NCBI RefSeq assembly: GCF_009834805.1
Contig: NZ_WVHO01000010.1
Span: 1-64,000, forward strand
From: Saccharibacter sp. 17.LH.SD
GTDB lineage: Bacteria; Pseudomonadota; Alphaproteobacteria; Acetobacterales; Acetobacteraceae
DNA: 64,000 bases
Direction of reading: 5' to 3'
Part shown: positions 45,071 to 54,495 of the stretch, piece after piece
Layout of the letters: each line of letters starts with the position of its first letter
How positions within the stretch are numbered: the first letter of the stretch is position 1
Position numbers and translations under genes: made by a program
The notes under the pieces: generated by a model
The model's database searches: none
What the model saw: only the letters and a program-made list of their open reading frames with translations
What the model was told of the DNA's origin: nothing

Positions 45071-45165
45071 AAATCATCCAATTATAAAAACCGCTCTTAC
45101 AAGCGTTAGGTCATATAAGAATGAAAAACGTGTCATGATCTTTAGAAACACAATAATATTACACT

Positions 45166-45447
45166 CTAACCACCAATAAAATTTCTTAGTAGAGAGTAAA
45201 GGCCAACAGCCAACCCACCACCAGCACCACCACTAATTGTTAAGATCATTGTTTTTTGATTTGTTAATTTTCTCATTTGAAGAGAAATATCTGAAAAACC
45301 TTGACTCATTTGATTAGAAAGAATGCTAACTTTATCAGAAAGAGATTGGATACTTTCTTGTGCATAACGTTGTTTTGTTTCTAACGTAACAATACGTTCT
45401 CGAATTTCATTCACTTCGTCGCGTGACACATGGTCATCGTCTACCAT
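45166..45447 (-). CDS. Coiled-coil protein with C-terminal membrane anchor (XhlA-like)
   Basis: A protein of 93 residues: a coiled coil (RERIVTLETKQRYAQESIQSLSDKVSILSNQMSQ) followed by a glycine-rich transmembrane helix (TMILTISGGAGGGLAVGLYSLL). This is the plan of XhlA/haemolysin-type lysis proteins that work with holins. Position supports a lysis role. Confidence 0.6.
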   Translation of the reverse strand: MVDDDHVSRDEVNEIRERIVTLETKQRYAQESIQSLSDKVSILSNQMSQGFSDISLQMRKLTNQKTMILTISGGAGGGLAVGLYSLLRNFIGG

Positions 45448-45459
45448 TTTAGAAATAAC

Positions 45460-45714
45460 CTATTCATCAAGCGACGTTGGTTGGGGAGGAAGATTTCCCC
45501 AAGCGCGGTTTTCAACCGAAAGAGCGAAAAGACCTTGATAATAAGCAAGAGTCCTTGGCCCACAAAGACGCTTAATCATATGGATTTCAAGTTGCTCTCG
45601 AAGATCATTAAGATCGTTTTGTGCAACGGTAGAAATCATATTTTCCATATTAAAACGTGGATCTGATGTATCGGGGTCACCATAATTATGACCCCCTAGA
45701 ATTTGGTCTGCCAT
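45460..45714 (-). CDS. Phage hypothetical protein
   Basis: A protein of 84 residues with no recognised motif (NDLNDLREQLEIHMIKRLCGPRTLAYYQGLF). It is 12 bases upstream of the XhlA-like gene and belongs to the same transcript. Confidence 0.5.
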   Translation of the reverse strand: MADQILGGHNYGDPDTSDPRFNMENMISTVAQNDLNDLREQLEIHMIKRLCGPRTLAYYQGLFALSVENRAWGNLPPQPTSLDE

Positions 45715-46113
45715 AATATGGCTTCCTTTTGAGATGTGGTGGAATAATCAAGATGATAGGCGTTAGATGACCGATATTATATCAAGTGTTACTAAAGAAT
45801 TCAGAACACCCACCTAACATACTAATATCCCAATATATTGGATTGGTCATAGATATATTCCTATTTTAGATTGGTTTACGTGATCATACAGGTGATATTT
45901 TAAGTATTTTGTTAAATACTTATATAATATCTGCTATATTTTTTCTAAAACTGAATATATTTTATGGTCTTCGAATTTGGATTTATTCGTTTTTTTGAAC
46001 TTTTTAGAGAAACTATCGCGACGATCACTTTCCTTCGCATAATTGAGGCACACAGGAAAGGTTTTATCCAGAAAATAATTACAATATAGAATAATACTGA
46101 AATTAAAATATCA
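45715..46113. other. AT-rich spacer, no gene seen
   Basis: This 399-base stretch, very AT-rich, separates the lysis cluster from the beta-helix gene. It probably carries the promoter of the lysis cluster. No open frame of note. Confidence 0.4.
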
Positions 46114-47652
46114 TTAAAATGCGGCAATAACATTTGATGAGTAAGTATTAAAATCACGTGGAGATGACGCACAACGCGAATACTCATTCCCAAAAACTTT
46201 TACATTTGTGACACCTGATCCAAGCCATATAGAACCTTGAACAAATTTCAAAAATGACGCATTCTCGTTCATCAAAATTTGCTGGCCAGAGGCTTCACAT
46301 AGAATATTCCCTGTAATAATGCCTCGTGTTGGTAATGTTGTGCTCCCATTGGCAGATATTTCAATATTTGGTGACATAATTCCATTGTATTGATCCCTAA
46401 GATTAGACGCAAAGAACTGCCCTCCATCAATAACAAAATCAGCAATGCCCATATCTAAAACAGAGAGGCCAGAATTACCAAACCGACCGCCATGGAAACG
46501 AACTGCTTGCGCGTAAGATCCTATGGATGCTGTCGTCGCTGCCCCTCCATAGTTCTTGCTATAAATATGTACAACATGATCGCTAACTTGGTCCTGACCT
46601 AGGAAATAACCATCATAAAACTCCCAATCCTGAATATCGGAAGCCTCTACACAATGTGTGCAATTTTCAGCTTCAAAGTCATGAAAACGCGAATAAGCCG
46701 GACAAGCCTCACCATTATTACCTTCTATGGGTGAACAATAAGCAAGGATACCATATTTAGCATCTTCACAAACCGAATGGTCAATGATGATACTTTGAGC
46801 AAAATCATGATATAAAAAGCACGTTGAGTAATGTATATCGTCCTTATTGGGGATATGCTTCACAACCCCATTAAAAGACACCCGAGACACACGCAAAAGG
46901 TCGGCGCGTTTATGACAATCTGCGATAAGAAGGGAAGGGTTATTGGTACCACACTGTGATGCATCTCCGAAAAACTCAATACCAACCCCTTTGAGATTCA
47001 TAACGCTGACATCTTCAATCAGATTCCCGGCACCACCTTCTTCACGGAAAAGGTTTGAAATATTAATAGTTGCAATATCTGTAATGCTGGAATGTTGTAG
47101 CCACGAGAAATCAAAGACTGTTGCGGTAGGAGACATTGCGGTGCCATCAACAGAAGCATGGGAGATGTGAATGCCGCTTCCATAATCACTCTGTGTCATA
47201 CCGGTAGCAAACGCTGCTTTATGGTCTCCGGTATTGAGTTTGAACACTGTTCCACGCCAGTCTTTTTGTTCTGAACTTGTGTTTCCGTTGTTATTACCTT
47301 CCAACGTCACGCCATTACAAGGAAATATAACAGAGGAAATAACATAAACCCCAGACGGAAAGAAAACAGTCCCCCCGCTTCCTGTGTAAGCGGGGTTACA
47401 GACGGCATAAATAGCTTGTTGTATAGCGTATGTGTCATCTGTAATGCTGTCTCCTTTCGCACCGAAATCTTTTGCAGAGAGGCGGTCATTCAGTTTATCC
47501 GCAACGGAACGTGAAGGCACATTTTGCCAATTCGGTGCGTAGCTAACAGAATTAGCGTTTATATCATTCGCTAATGCCGGAACGAGACTTAATAGTAAGA
47601 GACATCCAAAAATGAAGGATAACCCTTTAATAGAAGAGAATATTTTTCTCAT
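46114..47652 (-). CDS. Exported beta-helix protein (pectate lyase superfamily)
   Basis: A protein of 512 residues with a signal peptide (about 1 to 28, FIFGCLLLLSLVPALA), then the start typical of right-handed beta-helix tailspike and pectate-lyase-fold proteins (LSAKDFGAKGDSITDDTYAIQQAIYA and GGTVFFPSGVYVISSVIFPCNGVTLEG). It would degrade or bind a polysaccharide. A signal peptide is unusual for a virion tailspike, so it may be an exported lysogenic-conversion protein or a host-derived one. Confidence 0.75.
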   Translation of the reverse strand: MRKIFSSIKGLSFIFGCLLLLSLVPALANDINANSVSYAPNWQNVPSRSVADKLNDRLSAKDFGAKGDSITDDTYAIQQAIYAVCNPAYTGSGGTVFFPSGVYVISSVIFPCNGVTLEGNNNGNTSSEQKDWRGTVFKLNTGDHKAAFATGMTQSDYGSGIHISHASVDGTAMSPTATVFDFSWLQHSSITDIATINISNLFREEGGAGNLIEDVSVMNLKGVGIEFFGDASQCGTNNPSLLIADCHKRADLLRVSRVSFNGVVKHIPNKDDIHYSTCFLYHDFAQSIIIDHSVCEDAKYGILAYCSPIEGNNGEACPAYSRFHDFEAENCTHCVEASDIQDWEFYDGYFLGQDQVSDHVVHIYSKNYGGAATTASIGSYAQAVRFHGGRFGNSGLSVLDMGIADFVIDGGQFFASNLRDQYNGIMSPNIEISANGSTTLPTRGIITGNILCEASGQQILMNENASFLKFVQGSIWLGSGVTNVKVFGNEYSRCASSPRDFNTYSSNVIAAF

Positions 47653-47889
47653 CGTTATATCCTAACGGTTACAAAACGATTCATGGCGAAATTCGAATGA
47701 CGAACTCACGTGAATCAATATTTATGCGATAAGTATGAGGCATCGCATTAGATAAATAAGGTAGATATAAAATGAAACATTCATAGTATTATACTTATCA
47801 TAAAAATACTTTATATCTGGTATGTTTATATAGATAAATAGTATCATTACCCAAGTATTATGGCATAATATCGCACAATATTAACTTTT

Positions 47890-48777
47890 TTATAACGTAA
47901 GTGTTCCAGACATAACCGGAACACACGAACCCCGTAAAAGAGCCGTTATGCCTTTAGAGGATCGCACAGCCTCAATATCCATTCTGCTAGGGCGTCCCAT
48001 TTCGATCCCCTGATGGATGATAAAATGTGCTTTATCTGCCGTTGGCTCAAGCGATAACAGTAAACAGGCGAGCGAAACGTTCGCGCCTCCCGTAGCCGGA
48101 TCTTCCCATGTTCCAGTCAGTGGGGCGAACATACGTGTATGAAGCGTATGGCCTTCTTTCGCATAAACATGAACAGCAAAATCATTATTGTCCTGAGGAC
48201 GTGCTGCAAGAGCTGCTTTAAAAGCCTCATGATCGGGAAGACAACGCCCAAGGGCGTCATGCGTTATCTCCGCCATGACATAAGCTCTGCCATTAGAGGC
48301 AAGAACCGGGAGATGGCGCGACGTCACTATGTCACGGTCATTCAAACCCAGCACATTGGCAATAATCTCGGCTGAGAAAGATTCCCCAAGGCTAAGCGGC
48401 TTTGGCGTTTCTAATTCTACGGAAAGAGGGAGACCACCATGATCTCGTTCAATACGGATCGGCACACAACCTGAAGGAATTTCAAAGAACATCTCGCTGA
48501 GTGTTGGCTCTTTCATAGCCAACATAAATGCTGTCCCGATGAGTGGATGCCCAGCAAAGGCCATTTCAATCTTTCGATTAAAAATACGAATACGTGCTGT
48601 ATGAGAAGGGTCTTCTGGCGGGAAAACAAAAGTCGTCTCGCTTAGATTAAACTCCGCGGCAATGGCACGCATCGTCGCCTCATCGAGAGAACTATCTCCC
48701 ATAACAACGGCTAAAGGATTTCCACCAAAGCGGGTCTTCGTAAAAACATCGACGGTAAAAAAGGGAAGCTGAGGCAT
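47890..48777 (-). CDS. PhzF-family isomerase/epimerase
   Basis: A protein of 295 residues with PhzF family features: PFFTVDVFTKTRFGGNPLAV, the catalytic Glu in FNLSETTFV, and FAGHPLIGTAF. C-terminal GTWEDPATGGANVSLA completes the fold. PhzF-like proteins act as isomerases on small metabolites. It is a metabolic gene inserted between endolysin and lysis genes of the phage block, so it looks like a cargo gene. Confidence 0.88.
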   Translation of the reverse strand: MPQLPFFTVDVFTKTRFGGNPLAVVMGDSSLDEATMRAIAAEFNLSETTFVFPPEDPSHTARIRIFNRKIEMAFAGHPLIGTAFMLAMKEPTLSEMFFEIPSGCVPIRIERDHGGLPLSVELETPKPLSLGESFSAEIIANVLGLNDRDIVTSRHLPVLASNGRAYVMAEITHDALGRCLPDHEAFKAALAARPQDNNDFAVHVYAKEGHTLHTRMFAPLTGTWEDPATGGANVSLACLLLSLEPTADKAHFIIHQGIEMGRPSRMDIEAVRSSKGITALLRGSCVPVMSGTLTL

Positions 48778-48872
48778 AAAGATTCCGTTTAAAATTCACG
48801 AAAAGATAGGCCAATTTTTTATCCTGATAAAGATCTTTTTGGATCACCGGATAAAATATTCTGCAATCAAAA

Positions 48873-49352
48873 CTAGCTCTGAATAGCTTCTAGGAAATGT
48901 GGAATATTTGTGTGTTCATCAGCCGCTCCATTTTCCGTATTATACCATCTTTTGTGATAAGCACTCAATGCGGCGGCATCAGTAGCTTCAGGAAGTGGGG
49001 CAGGAGCACGAAGATACTTCACGCGCGCCATGGCACATCCATAACGCAAATTACTCATTAACTGATTAACCGGCGTGTCATCATGGCTTTGCATCGCTAA
49101 AAGTGCATCCGTAAGGCTATGATGCGCAGGGAAGTTCAAAAAATTTTGCCAACAATCATCATGTGTAAAAGGCTCCATCTGCCATAACCCTAAAGCAGGC
49201 CCAGAACCAAGTTGGCGAAGATAAACCCCACCACTTTCAACCAATGCCGTGCCTGTTAGGAGATTTTCAGCAGCAATAGACCATAACCCAATTGCCTTAA
49301 GAGTTGGGCGCACAATTTCCGTTTTAAGTTGGGAGAGGTTTAAACCAGACAT
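48873..49352 (-). CDS. Phage endolysin, transglycosylase-like
   Basis: A protein of 159 residues. GTALVESGGVYLRQLGSGPALGLWQMEP is the lysozyme-like pattern of phage transglycosylases, with the catalytic Glu in VESGG. There is no signal peptide, so it needs a holin. It lies behind a strong terminator that closes the fibre operon, and upstream of the holin-like genes. Confidence 0.72.
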   Translation of the reverse strand: MSGLNLSQLKTEIVRPTLKAIGLWSIAAENLLTGTALVESGGVYLRQLGSGPALGLWQMEPFTHDDCWQNFLNFPAHHSLTDALLAMQSHDDTPVNQLMSNLRYGCAMARVKYLRAPAPLPEATDAAALSAYHKRWYNTENGAADEHTNIPHFLEAIQS

Positions 49353-49377
49353 AATATGGACTGCAATTTCTATAAAA

Positions 49378-49401
49378 AAGCCACCCTAAAGAGGGTGGCT
49401 T
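49378..49401 (-). terminator. Terminator ending the tail-fibre operon
   Basis: On the minus strand a nine-base perfect stem (AAGCCACCC and GGGTGGCTT), followed by a T run, stands between the last fibre accessory gene and the endolysin gene. Confidence 0.85.
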
Positions 49402-49425
49402 ATAAAAAAACAAAGAGATAATATC

Positions 49426-49860
49426 TTATTGTTTTAGATCATGAGGCACGGGAGGCAGTACAGTACTTACCGTATCAGACCCGTCCACAATCGCTTGAAG
49501 TTTTGCCACATAATCACGTGTTTGTGGTCCAAAACTCCCCCCCATAGCGACAATCATCACCGCACTATTATGCACGTGATGTAAAGCATCTTTCGCCTGT
49601 TCTTTCACCGTGGGAACAGGGCGCTCATAAGGTGATAAAACACCTTGATAGAGTTGGGTTGGTGTTTGTGGTGCCACCAAACGAGCAGTCCATGCTTCAT
49701 CCGCCATATCCAGCTTAACGGCTTTATACCCTGCAGAAGCATGATATGGGCGTGATGATCCATCCTTCTCATGTGGCTGATCATCCCATCCATAGACTAG
49801 AACCGGTTTAGAAAGATCAGCATCTTCTTGAACAAGAGCGTAATAATCTGATGTATTCAT
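49426..49860 (-). CDS. Tail-fibre accessory protein, mosaic
   Basis: A protein of 144 residues. The N-terminal 85 residues (YYALVQEDADLSKPVLVYGW, then APQTPTQLYQGVLSPYERP) match the N-terminus of the protein at 56865 to 58001; the C-terminal part (VAMGGSFGPQTRDYVAKLQAI and DTVSTVLPP) matches the end of the protein at 52928 to 53386. It may be a fibre chaperone or tip component. The four-base overlap with the gene upstream shows coupling. Confidence 0.6.
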   Translation of the reverse strand: MNTSDYYALVQEDADLSKPVLVYGWDDQPHEKDGSSRPYHASAGYKAVKLDMADEAWTARLVAPQTPTQLYQGVLSPYERPVPTVKEQAKDALHHVHNSAVMIVAMGGSFGPQTRDYVAKLQAIVDGSDTVSTVLPPVPHDLKQ

Positions 49861-50480
49861 TGCACTGATCCAATCGCAATAATAGAGAGATCGCCACGTG
49901 TTGTTTTGGGGGTTCCATCAGAAAAGATACGTGTTAAATTAAATCCATTACGATCAAGGCTGGTATAACCACATAATGGAGGGGTGTAAGTTCCTGATGG
50001 CGTTGACGTTTTTGCAGTGATGAGAATTTGCACATCATCTGCCGTAAAAGCCTTTGGAAAGGTAATACGATCGGCATCCTGAACATTCACAGATGTAAAG
50101 CTTTGAATCAACGTACGTCGACGCACAGGCATTTCAGGAACATTATAGCCTTTATCGGTCAAATAAAGATCTTCATTATTCGTCCCAAGTAAAGAAGAAT
50201 AGTATATTCGGTTGTATGTACCATAGACAAACATTGGGCTATCACCATCGCCATTCCAATGCACTCCAAGTCCGGAAAGATCTCGCGGTCCTAACGCGAA
50301 AGTACCCGATAAAAACTCTGACAACATATCGGTGGTTGCCATATTATCTGGCAAGGTTGCTGCCTTTCCTGGCGGAAGCTTAACGTTAATGGATGTAATA
50401 TTTCCATTTTCATCTTGTCCCAAAAAGGTCGCTGTTGACGCTTCACCAGGGACAATAGGTGTTTGTGACGCAAGTTGCAT
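49857..50480 (-). CDS. Tail-fibre-associated protein, paralogue 2
   Basis: A protein of 207 residues, strongly similar to the one at 58001 to 58621 (PIVPGEASTATFLGQDENGN, VKLPPGKAATLPDNMATTDMLSEF). Both are coded just upstream of a YYAxV-type accessory gene, so the pair was duplicated as a unit. Beta-rich; a fibre or tip role is inferred. Confidence 0.6.
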   Translation of the reverse strand: MQLASQTPIVPGEASTATFLGQDENGNITSINVKLPPGKAATLPDNMATTDMLSEFLSGTFALGPRDLSGLGVHWNGDGDSPMFVYGTYNRIYYSSLLGTNNEDLYLTDKGYNVPEMPVRRRTLIQSFTSVNVQDADRITFPKAFTADDVQILITAKTSTPSGTYTPPLCGYTSLDRNGFNLTRIFSDGTPKTTRGDLSIIAIGSVQ

Positions 50481-50493
50481 AGTTCGTCTCTTC

Positions 50494-52116
50494 TTAATAA
50501 GAAAGTCTAAAGTTTTTTATAAAAGTTCCACCGGCTCCAAGGTGAGCGATCTTGATACCGGTGGCATTATCAGGGGGGAAAATAAGACTAGAGATATAAA
50601 TCTCATTATTAATGATAATCTCAACCGTCGATACATCGTAAATAATGGAGATATTATAGAACAACCGCATTGGTAACGGAGCTTGATGATCTTGCAACCA
50701 TGTTTGCTGGGCATTCTCATCATTTGTAACGAGAGGACGGTTTCCAGACTGCGCACGTGAAAGCGTTACAGTCCCACCATTTGGATCAAGCTCTAACCGT
50801 GTAAAATTGTTGTCCTTAATGCAGAAATCAATCTGAATTTTATCAGACCAATTGCGAGGCATATAACGTTTCAGAATAATATCAGCGCGCCAGGCAATAC
50901 CAGGGTCAACAATAGAGGGAGACCATGTTTTATCTGACGTATCATCGGCAATTCTGATATCCCAATAATCCTTGTAGGTGGAATATGTTTCATGCTGCCC
51001 TTCAAGAAATGACATGTTTAAACGGTAAAATCCATCATCAGCACGAGCGAGAGAAAGCTCCGTGACAAGTGTCTGATTTCCTGTAAAACCTTGAGTTGGT
51101 AACTGGCTATAAACCCAGTTATCCATCCATCCCCAGCAATAGGTATGTCCATCATGCTGGAAAGCCGCTTGCGCGTAATAATCCGGACCATGATTGAAGA
51201 GGTGAGGCGTTGGCTCGTCTGGTGTGAAATGCGTACCATCCCAGGTGCCAACAAGGTAAGCAACACCGGCATAAGGCTTGCTATCCCATGTTTTGAGACA
51301 GAAAAGTAAAACCCACTTTGTTGTCCCATCTTTTGCGGTTATTTTCACAAAATCAGGCGTTTCAACCTGGCGCCAAGCGGCAAGGTTTGTAACGCTTAAA
51401 AAGGTCCAATGTTCTAGGTCTTTTGATGCGTAGAAAACAATTCCGTAATCAACAGTCTGCTTCATGAGCCATTGTTGATGCTCTTCATCCCAATCAACAC
51501 GTGGATCACGGAAATCCAAACCGGCATGAACAATATCACCAGGCCCAGGATTTTCGAGAACGATCTTATCGAAAACAGGTGACAGTCCAAGATCAGGCGC
51601 AATAAACCGAGCGACAGATTGGTAAGGAGATGTACCACCCACTGGGAGAGTTATGAGATAAATAACAGCCCCAAACCCGTAGCCGGCTGTATTATTATGA
51701 TCAATAACAACACTTCCGCCCCAAAGCATCTGTGTTTTAAGATTTCCCTGATAGAAAGGGAGGCGGTTAACCGTCCAGTTTTTTAGATCAGGAGAAACAA
51801 TCTCAGACCATGTTGAAATAGGATAATCAGGGTTATCGTTTGTCAGCATCCAAGCCCGCCAAAAACGACGTTTTTCATCCCATACCGCCCGGCATGGATC
51901 ATTAATCCAAGGGCGATGTTTCCCTTTCCAAAATAAAGTTGAATAGATTGACTGAGGAAGAGGTTTCTCTGTCTGTTGAAAAGGACCAGATAAAAAATCA
52001 TTCCGAAAAGGTTCAGCCGTAATGTGGTTCAAGGGGCGATATTGAGAGAAATCAAGCCCTTCTTGAACTTGCACAAGGTCTGACAAAGCCGTTGCGGGTT
52101 GCCAAATAGCCGTCAT
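50494..52116 (-). CDS. GH32-like fructan hydrolase in the fibre cluster (candidate depolymerase)
   Basis: A protein of 540 residues with the GH32 five-blade propeller motifs: WINDPCRAVW for the nucleophile Asp block, DFRDPRVDWDEEHQQW for the RDP block, and VETPDFVKI for the ECP-type acid/base Glu. A C-terminal beta-sandwich (about 400 to 540) follows. No signal peptide, and the start overlaps the fibre gene upstream by four bases, so it is likely virion-associated. Its probable substrate is levan or another fructan of the host surface. The Cys-to-Thr change in ECP is tolerable in related enzymes. Confidence 0.78.
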   Translation of the reverse strand: MTAIWQPATALSDLVQVQEGLDFSQYRPLNHITAEPFRNDFLSGPFQQTEKPLPQSIYSTLFWKGKHRPWINDPCRAVWDEKRRFWRAWMLTNDNPDYPISTWSEIVSPDLKNWTVNRLPFYQGNLKTQMLWGGSVVIDHNNTAGYGFGAVIYLITLPVGGTSPYQSVARFIAPDLGLSPVFDKIVLENPGPGDIVHAGLDFRDPRVDWDEEHQQWLMKQTVDYGIVFYASKDLEHWTFLSVTNLAAWRQVETPDFVKITAKDGTTKWVLLFCLKTWDSKPYAGVAYLVGTWDGTHFTPDEPTPHLFNHGPDYYAQAAFQHDGHTYCWGWMDNWVYSQLPTQGFTGNQTLVTELSLARADDGFYRLNMSFLEGQHETYSTYKDYWDIRIADDTSDKTWSPSIVDPGIAWRADIILKRYMPRNWSDKIQIDFCIKDNNFTRLELDPNGGTVTLSRAQSGNRPLVTNDENAQQTWLQDHQAPLPMRLFYNISIIYDVSTVEIIINNEIYISSLIFPPDNATGIKIAHLGAGGTFIKNFRLSY

Positions 52117-52754
52117 AATGTGATCCCTTGCTTCTGAGCAGCCGCCATGAGACGCTGGCTCAAACGGGCCTGTTGTTGCTGGTTTCTAGCCCATTGCTGT
52201 TGTTGGCTAATTTTCACCATCAACTCCGCTTTTTCATTGAGGAAAAAAGTCTCATCATAGGCATCAAGCGTTGAGCCAATCATACGGACAGGTAATTTTG
52301 GCCCACCGCTGGCGGAAGCATTCCCGCCATATAAATTCACATTAGCCCATGATTTTGCTTGTGCTGTTTGTGCGCGATCCTGAACAGGATCTGTCATATT
52401 GTCATCAACGAGTGAGTAATAAAGCTGCGCAATATTATTCTTATCGCGGACAAGAGCGCCCTGAGGATATCCGCCAATATCTTGTGCATAAGCGGCATCA
52501 TAAGAGCGTATTTGTCCGGCCTCACTCGCTTTTGCAACCACAGACAGCATTTTAAAGAGACTTTGTGTATCTGCCCCATTAATGGCAACGCCGCCCGATG
52601 TCAGTGGAATAAAGTTTTCGGCCGGGTATCCTTTCAAAATCGAGACACGACCACGCGCCTCAGTCGATGAAGGAAGGGGATAATTGACCAGACGTGGGTC
52701 AGCATCCCGCGCAAAGACCTCTGGAAAGAGAGGCGGTGAATCAGTTTGTTTCAT
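52113..52754 (-). CDS. Short tail-fibre attachment protein
   Basis: A protein of 213 residues that shares its N-terminal 110 residues with the longer fibre at 53397 to 54494 (GRVSILKGYPAENFIPLTSGGVAINGAD, then AYAQDIGGYPQGALV). That domain probably attaches the fibre to the baseplate. The C-terminal part is a short helix. It is translated with the GH32-like protein, suggesting it presents that enzyme on the virion. Confidence 0.7.
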   Translation of the reverse strand: MKQTDSPPLFPEVFARDADPRLVNYPLPSSTEARGRVSILKGYPAENFIPLTSGGVAINGADTQSLFKMLSVVAKASEAGQIRSYDAAYAQDIGGYPQGALVRDKNNIAQLYYSLVDDNMTDPVQDRAQTAQAKSWANVNLYGGNASASGGPKLPVRMIGSTLDAYDETFFLNEKAELMVKISQQQQWARNQQQQARLSQRLMAAAQKQGITL

Positions 52755-52927
52755 GATATATCCTGAAATATCTGCCGGAATAAAACTGCTATAACGATCT
52801 ATAAATGGAGTAATTCATAGTGTTTTGATTAATACTTAAACGATATAATAATGATGGAATTATATTACGTTAATATCATTAGTGATAATATAAATTCGAT
52901 ATAAAAACTATATGTCGTCATCAAGTC

Positions 52928-53386
52928 TTACAATGTAGGATCAGAAGGAGCTGTCGGTAACACAGTGCTCGTTGTGTCAGAACCTTTCATAATCGCATAG
53001 AGCTTTTTAACATAAGCCCGCATGAGAGGACCAAAAGTTTCCCCCATAGCAAGAACTACAGAAGATTGACTCTCAACGCTATCCATAGCCCGTCGCGCTT
53101 TTCTAGAAAGAGGAACAGGCGCTGGAGGTGGCGGCATATAGCGTGATACCGTTCCATCTGCATTAATCTGTGCTTGACTATTCCCAGACAAAAAATGCCA
53201 ATCCCATTGCTCTTGTGTGAGTGGCACCATCTTGTTTTGGGGTAGGAATAGCGTCGATTTATATCCTAAATTCCACGTATCATACCACCCCAAAATTTGT
53301 TGTGGTCTAGGATGGCTTGGGTCAATAACTCCATAATAACGATCAGGCCAGGTAATTTTACGACTATCTAATGTATCATTATTCAT
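52928..53386 (-). CDS. Tail-fibre assembly-like protein
   Basis: A protein of 152 residues coded directly after the long fibre gene, where fibre assembly chaperones are found. Segments LTQEQWDWHFLSG and VSRYMPPPPAPV resemble such chaperones. Its C-terminus recurs in the protein at 49426 to 49860. Confidence 0.6.
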   Translation of the reverse strand: MNNDTLDSRKITWPDRYYGVIDPSHPRPQQILGWYDTWNLGYKSTLFLPQNKMVPLTQEQWDWHFLSGNSQAQINADGTVSRYMPPPPAPVPLSRKARRAMDSVESQSSVVLAMGETFGPLMRAYVKKLYAIMKGSDTTSTVLPTAPSDPTL

Positions 53387-53396
53387 TGTCTTATCC

Positions 53397-54494
53397 TCAA
53401 ATACTAACAGCTCGAACCATAAACCATGTCATATTATCGAGCGAATCTTCGTAGCCATCAGGACCATGGCCTGTATAAAAATGGTTTATTCGAGCACGAA
53501 ACCCAGTTCCATCCATATCAACCACCTGATTGTTCTTACGGTTAACTGTAGCAACCACGGAATTATTGTCATTATCATTACCATCTCCCCAAACAGGAGA
53601 AGGCGTTATGAAAACACAAATATTACCATTTCCATTAGAATCTAAGGCAAAATTCGCAAAAGGAGTGGGAAATGGTATCCAGATATCATGTTTCGTTTGT
53701 ACCCAAAAAACCTGGTCTCCACCTCGTCCTGTTCCTTGCAATGTAGGAACAAGCCCACCATCGGATGTCGTAATGCTCTCATCCGAGCCAAAGAACCAGC
53801 TATGTTTTTTTCCGTCATTCCCCGTTACAGAAAGTGCTGCTTTTTCGGCTCCTATATTTCCCAAAAGTTGCAGGCTTGCCGCAGCTTGTGATCCAGGAAC
53901 ATTACTATTAACGGTCCGACCGTAATAATTATTTCCCTGTATATTACCCTGTAAATTCAAATCCCCCGTCATGGTATCACCAGAACGGGAGACCTTATTC
54001 CCCAGCTCAGCATCAATTTGATTATGGAGACTTTGAAGAGCCGCGTTACGATTTTGGGACTCATTATTAATCGCTGCAGCTGTGCTATCAGAAAGAGAGA
54101 ACCAGGCTCCAGAATTGTCATTCGTCGCATTAGCAAGGTTATCATCAATCGTTGAGATAAATAAACGTATTGGATTTGCGGGATCAGAGACTAATGCCGA
54201 TTGCGGATAGCCGCCAATTTCTTGTGCGTAAGCCGCATTATAGGGGCGGATAACGCCGGACTCACTGGCACGAATAGCCTCAGACAATGTCCGAAATAGA
54301 CCGTTAAAATCAGCTCCTGCAGGAGGAATCCCCCCCGATGAAATCGGCGTAAAATTCTCAACAGGAAAACCTTTGAGAATAGAAACACGGCCTTTTTCTT
54401 CTGTATTCACAGGGATAGGGTAGGTCTCTAGGCTTCCATCAGCCTGAGCGCCAAAAGGAATAGGAAAGACCGCTGCTGTATCGCTTTTTTTCAT
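53397..54494 (-). CDS. Long tail fibre protein
   Basis: About 365 residues from the ATG at 54494 (MKKSDTAAVFPIPFGAQ); the longer frame reaches into the previous gene and is rejected. N-terminal attachment domain (about 1 to 120), a helical stretch (about 125 to 155, NNESQNRNAALQSLHNQI), a collagen-like/beta portion (GDTMTGDLNLQGNIQGN) and a receptor-binding C-terminus. It is coded after the DUF2612 baseplate gene, the standard place for a fibre. Confidence 0.8.
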   Translation of the reverse strand: MKKSDTAAVFPIPFGAQADGSLETYPIPVNTEEKGRVSILKGFPVENFTPISSGGIPPAGADFNGLFRTLSEAIRASESGVIRPYNAAYAQEIGGYPQSALVSDPANPIRLFISTIDDNLANATNDNSGAWFSLSDSTAAAINNESQNRNAALQSLHNQIDAELGNKVSRSGDTMTGDLNLQGNIQGNNYYGRTVNSNVPGSQAAASLQLLGNIGAEKAALSVTGNDGKKHSWFFGSDESITTSDGGLVPTLQGTGRGGDQVFWVQTKHDIWIPFPTPFANFALDSNGNGNICVFITPSPVWGDGNDNDNNSVVATVNRKNNQVVDMDGTGFRARINHFYTGHGPDGYEDSLDNMTWFMVRAVSI

Positions 54495-54495
54495 G

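Noticed and set aside
45945-46193. An 82-residue hydrophobic frame downstream of the beta-helix gene
   Set aside because: It lies in very AT-rich DNA and overlaps the 3' end of the beta-helix gene; no ribosome binding site.
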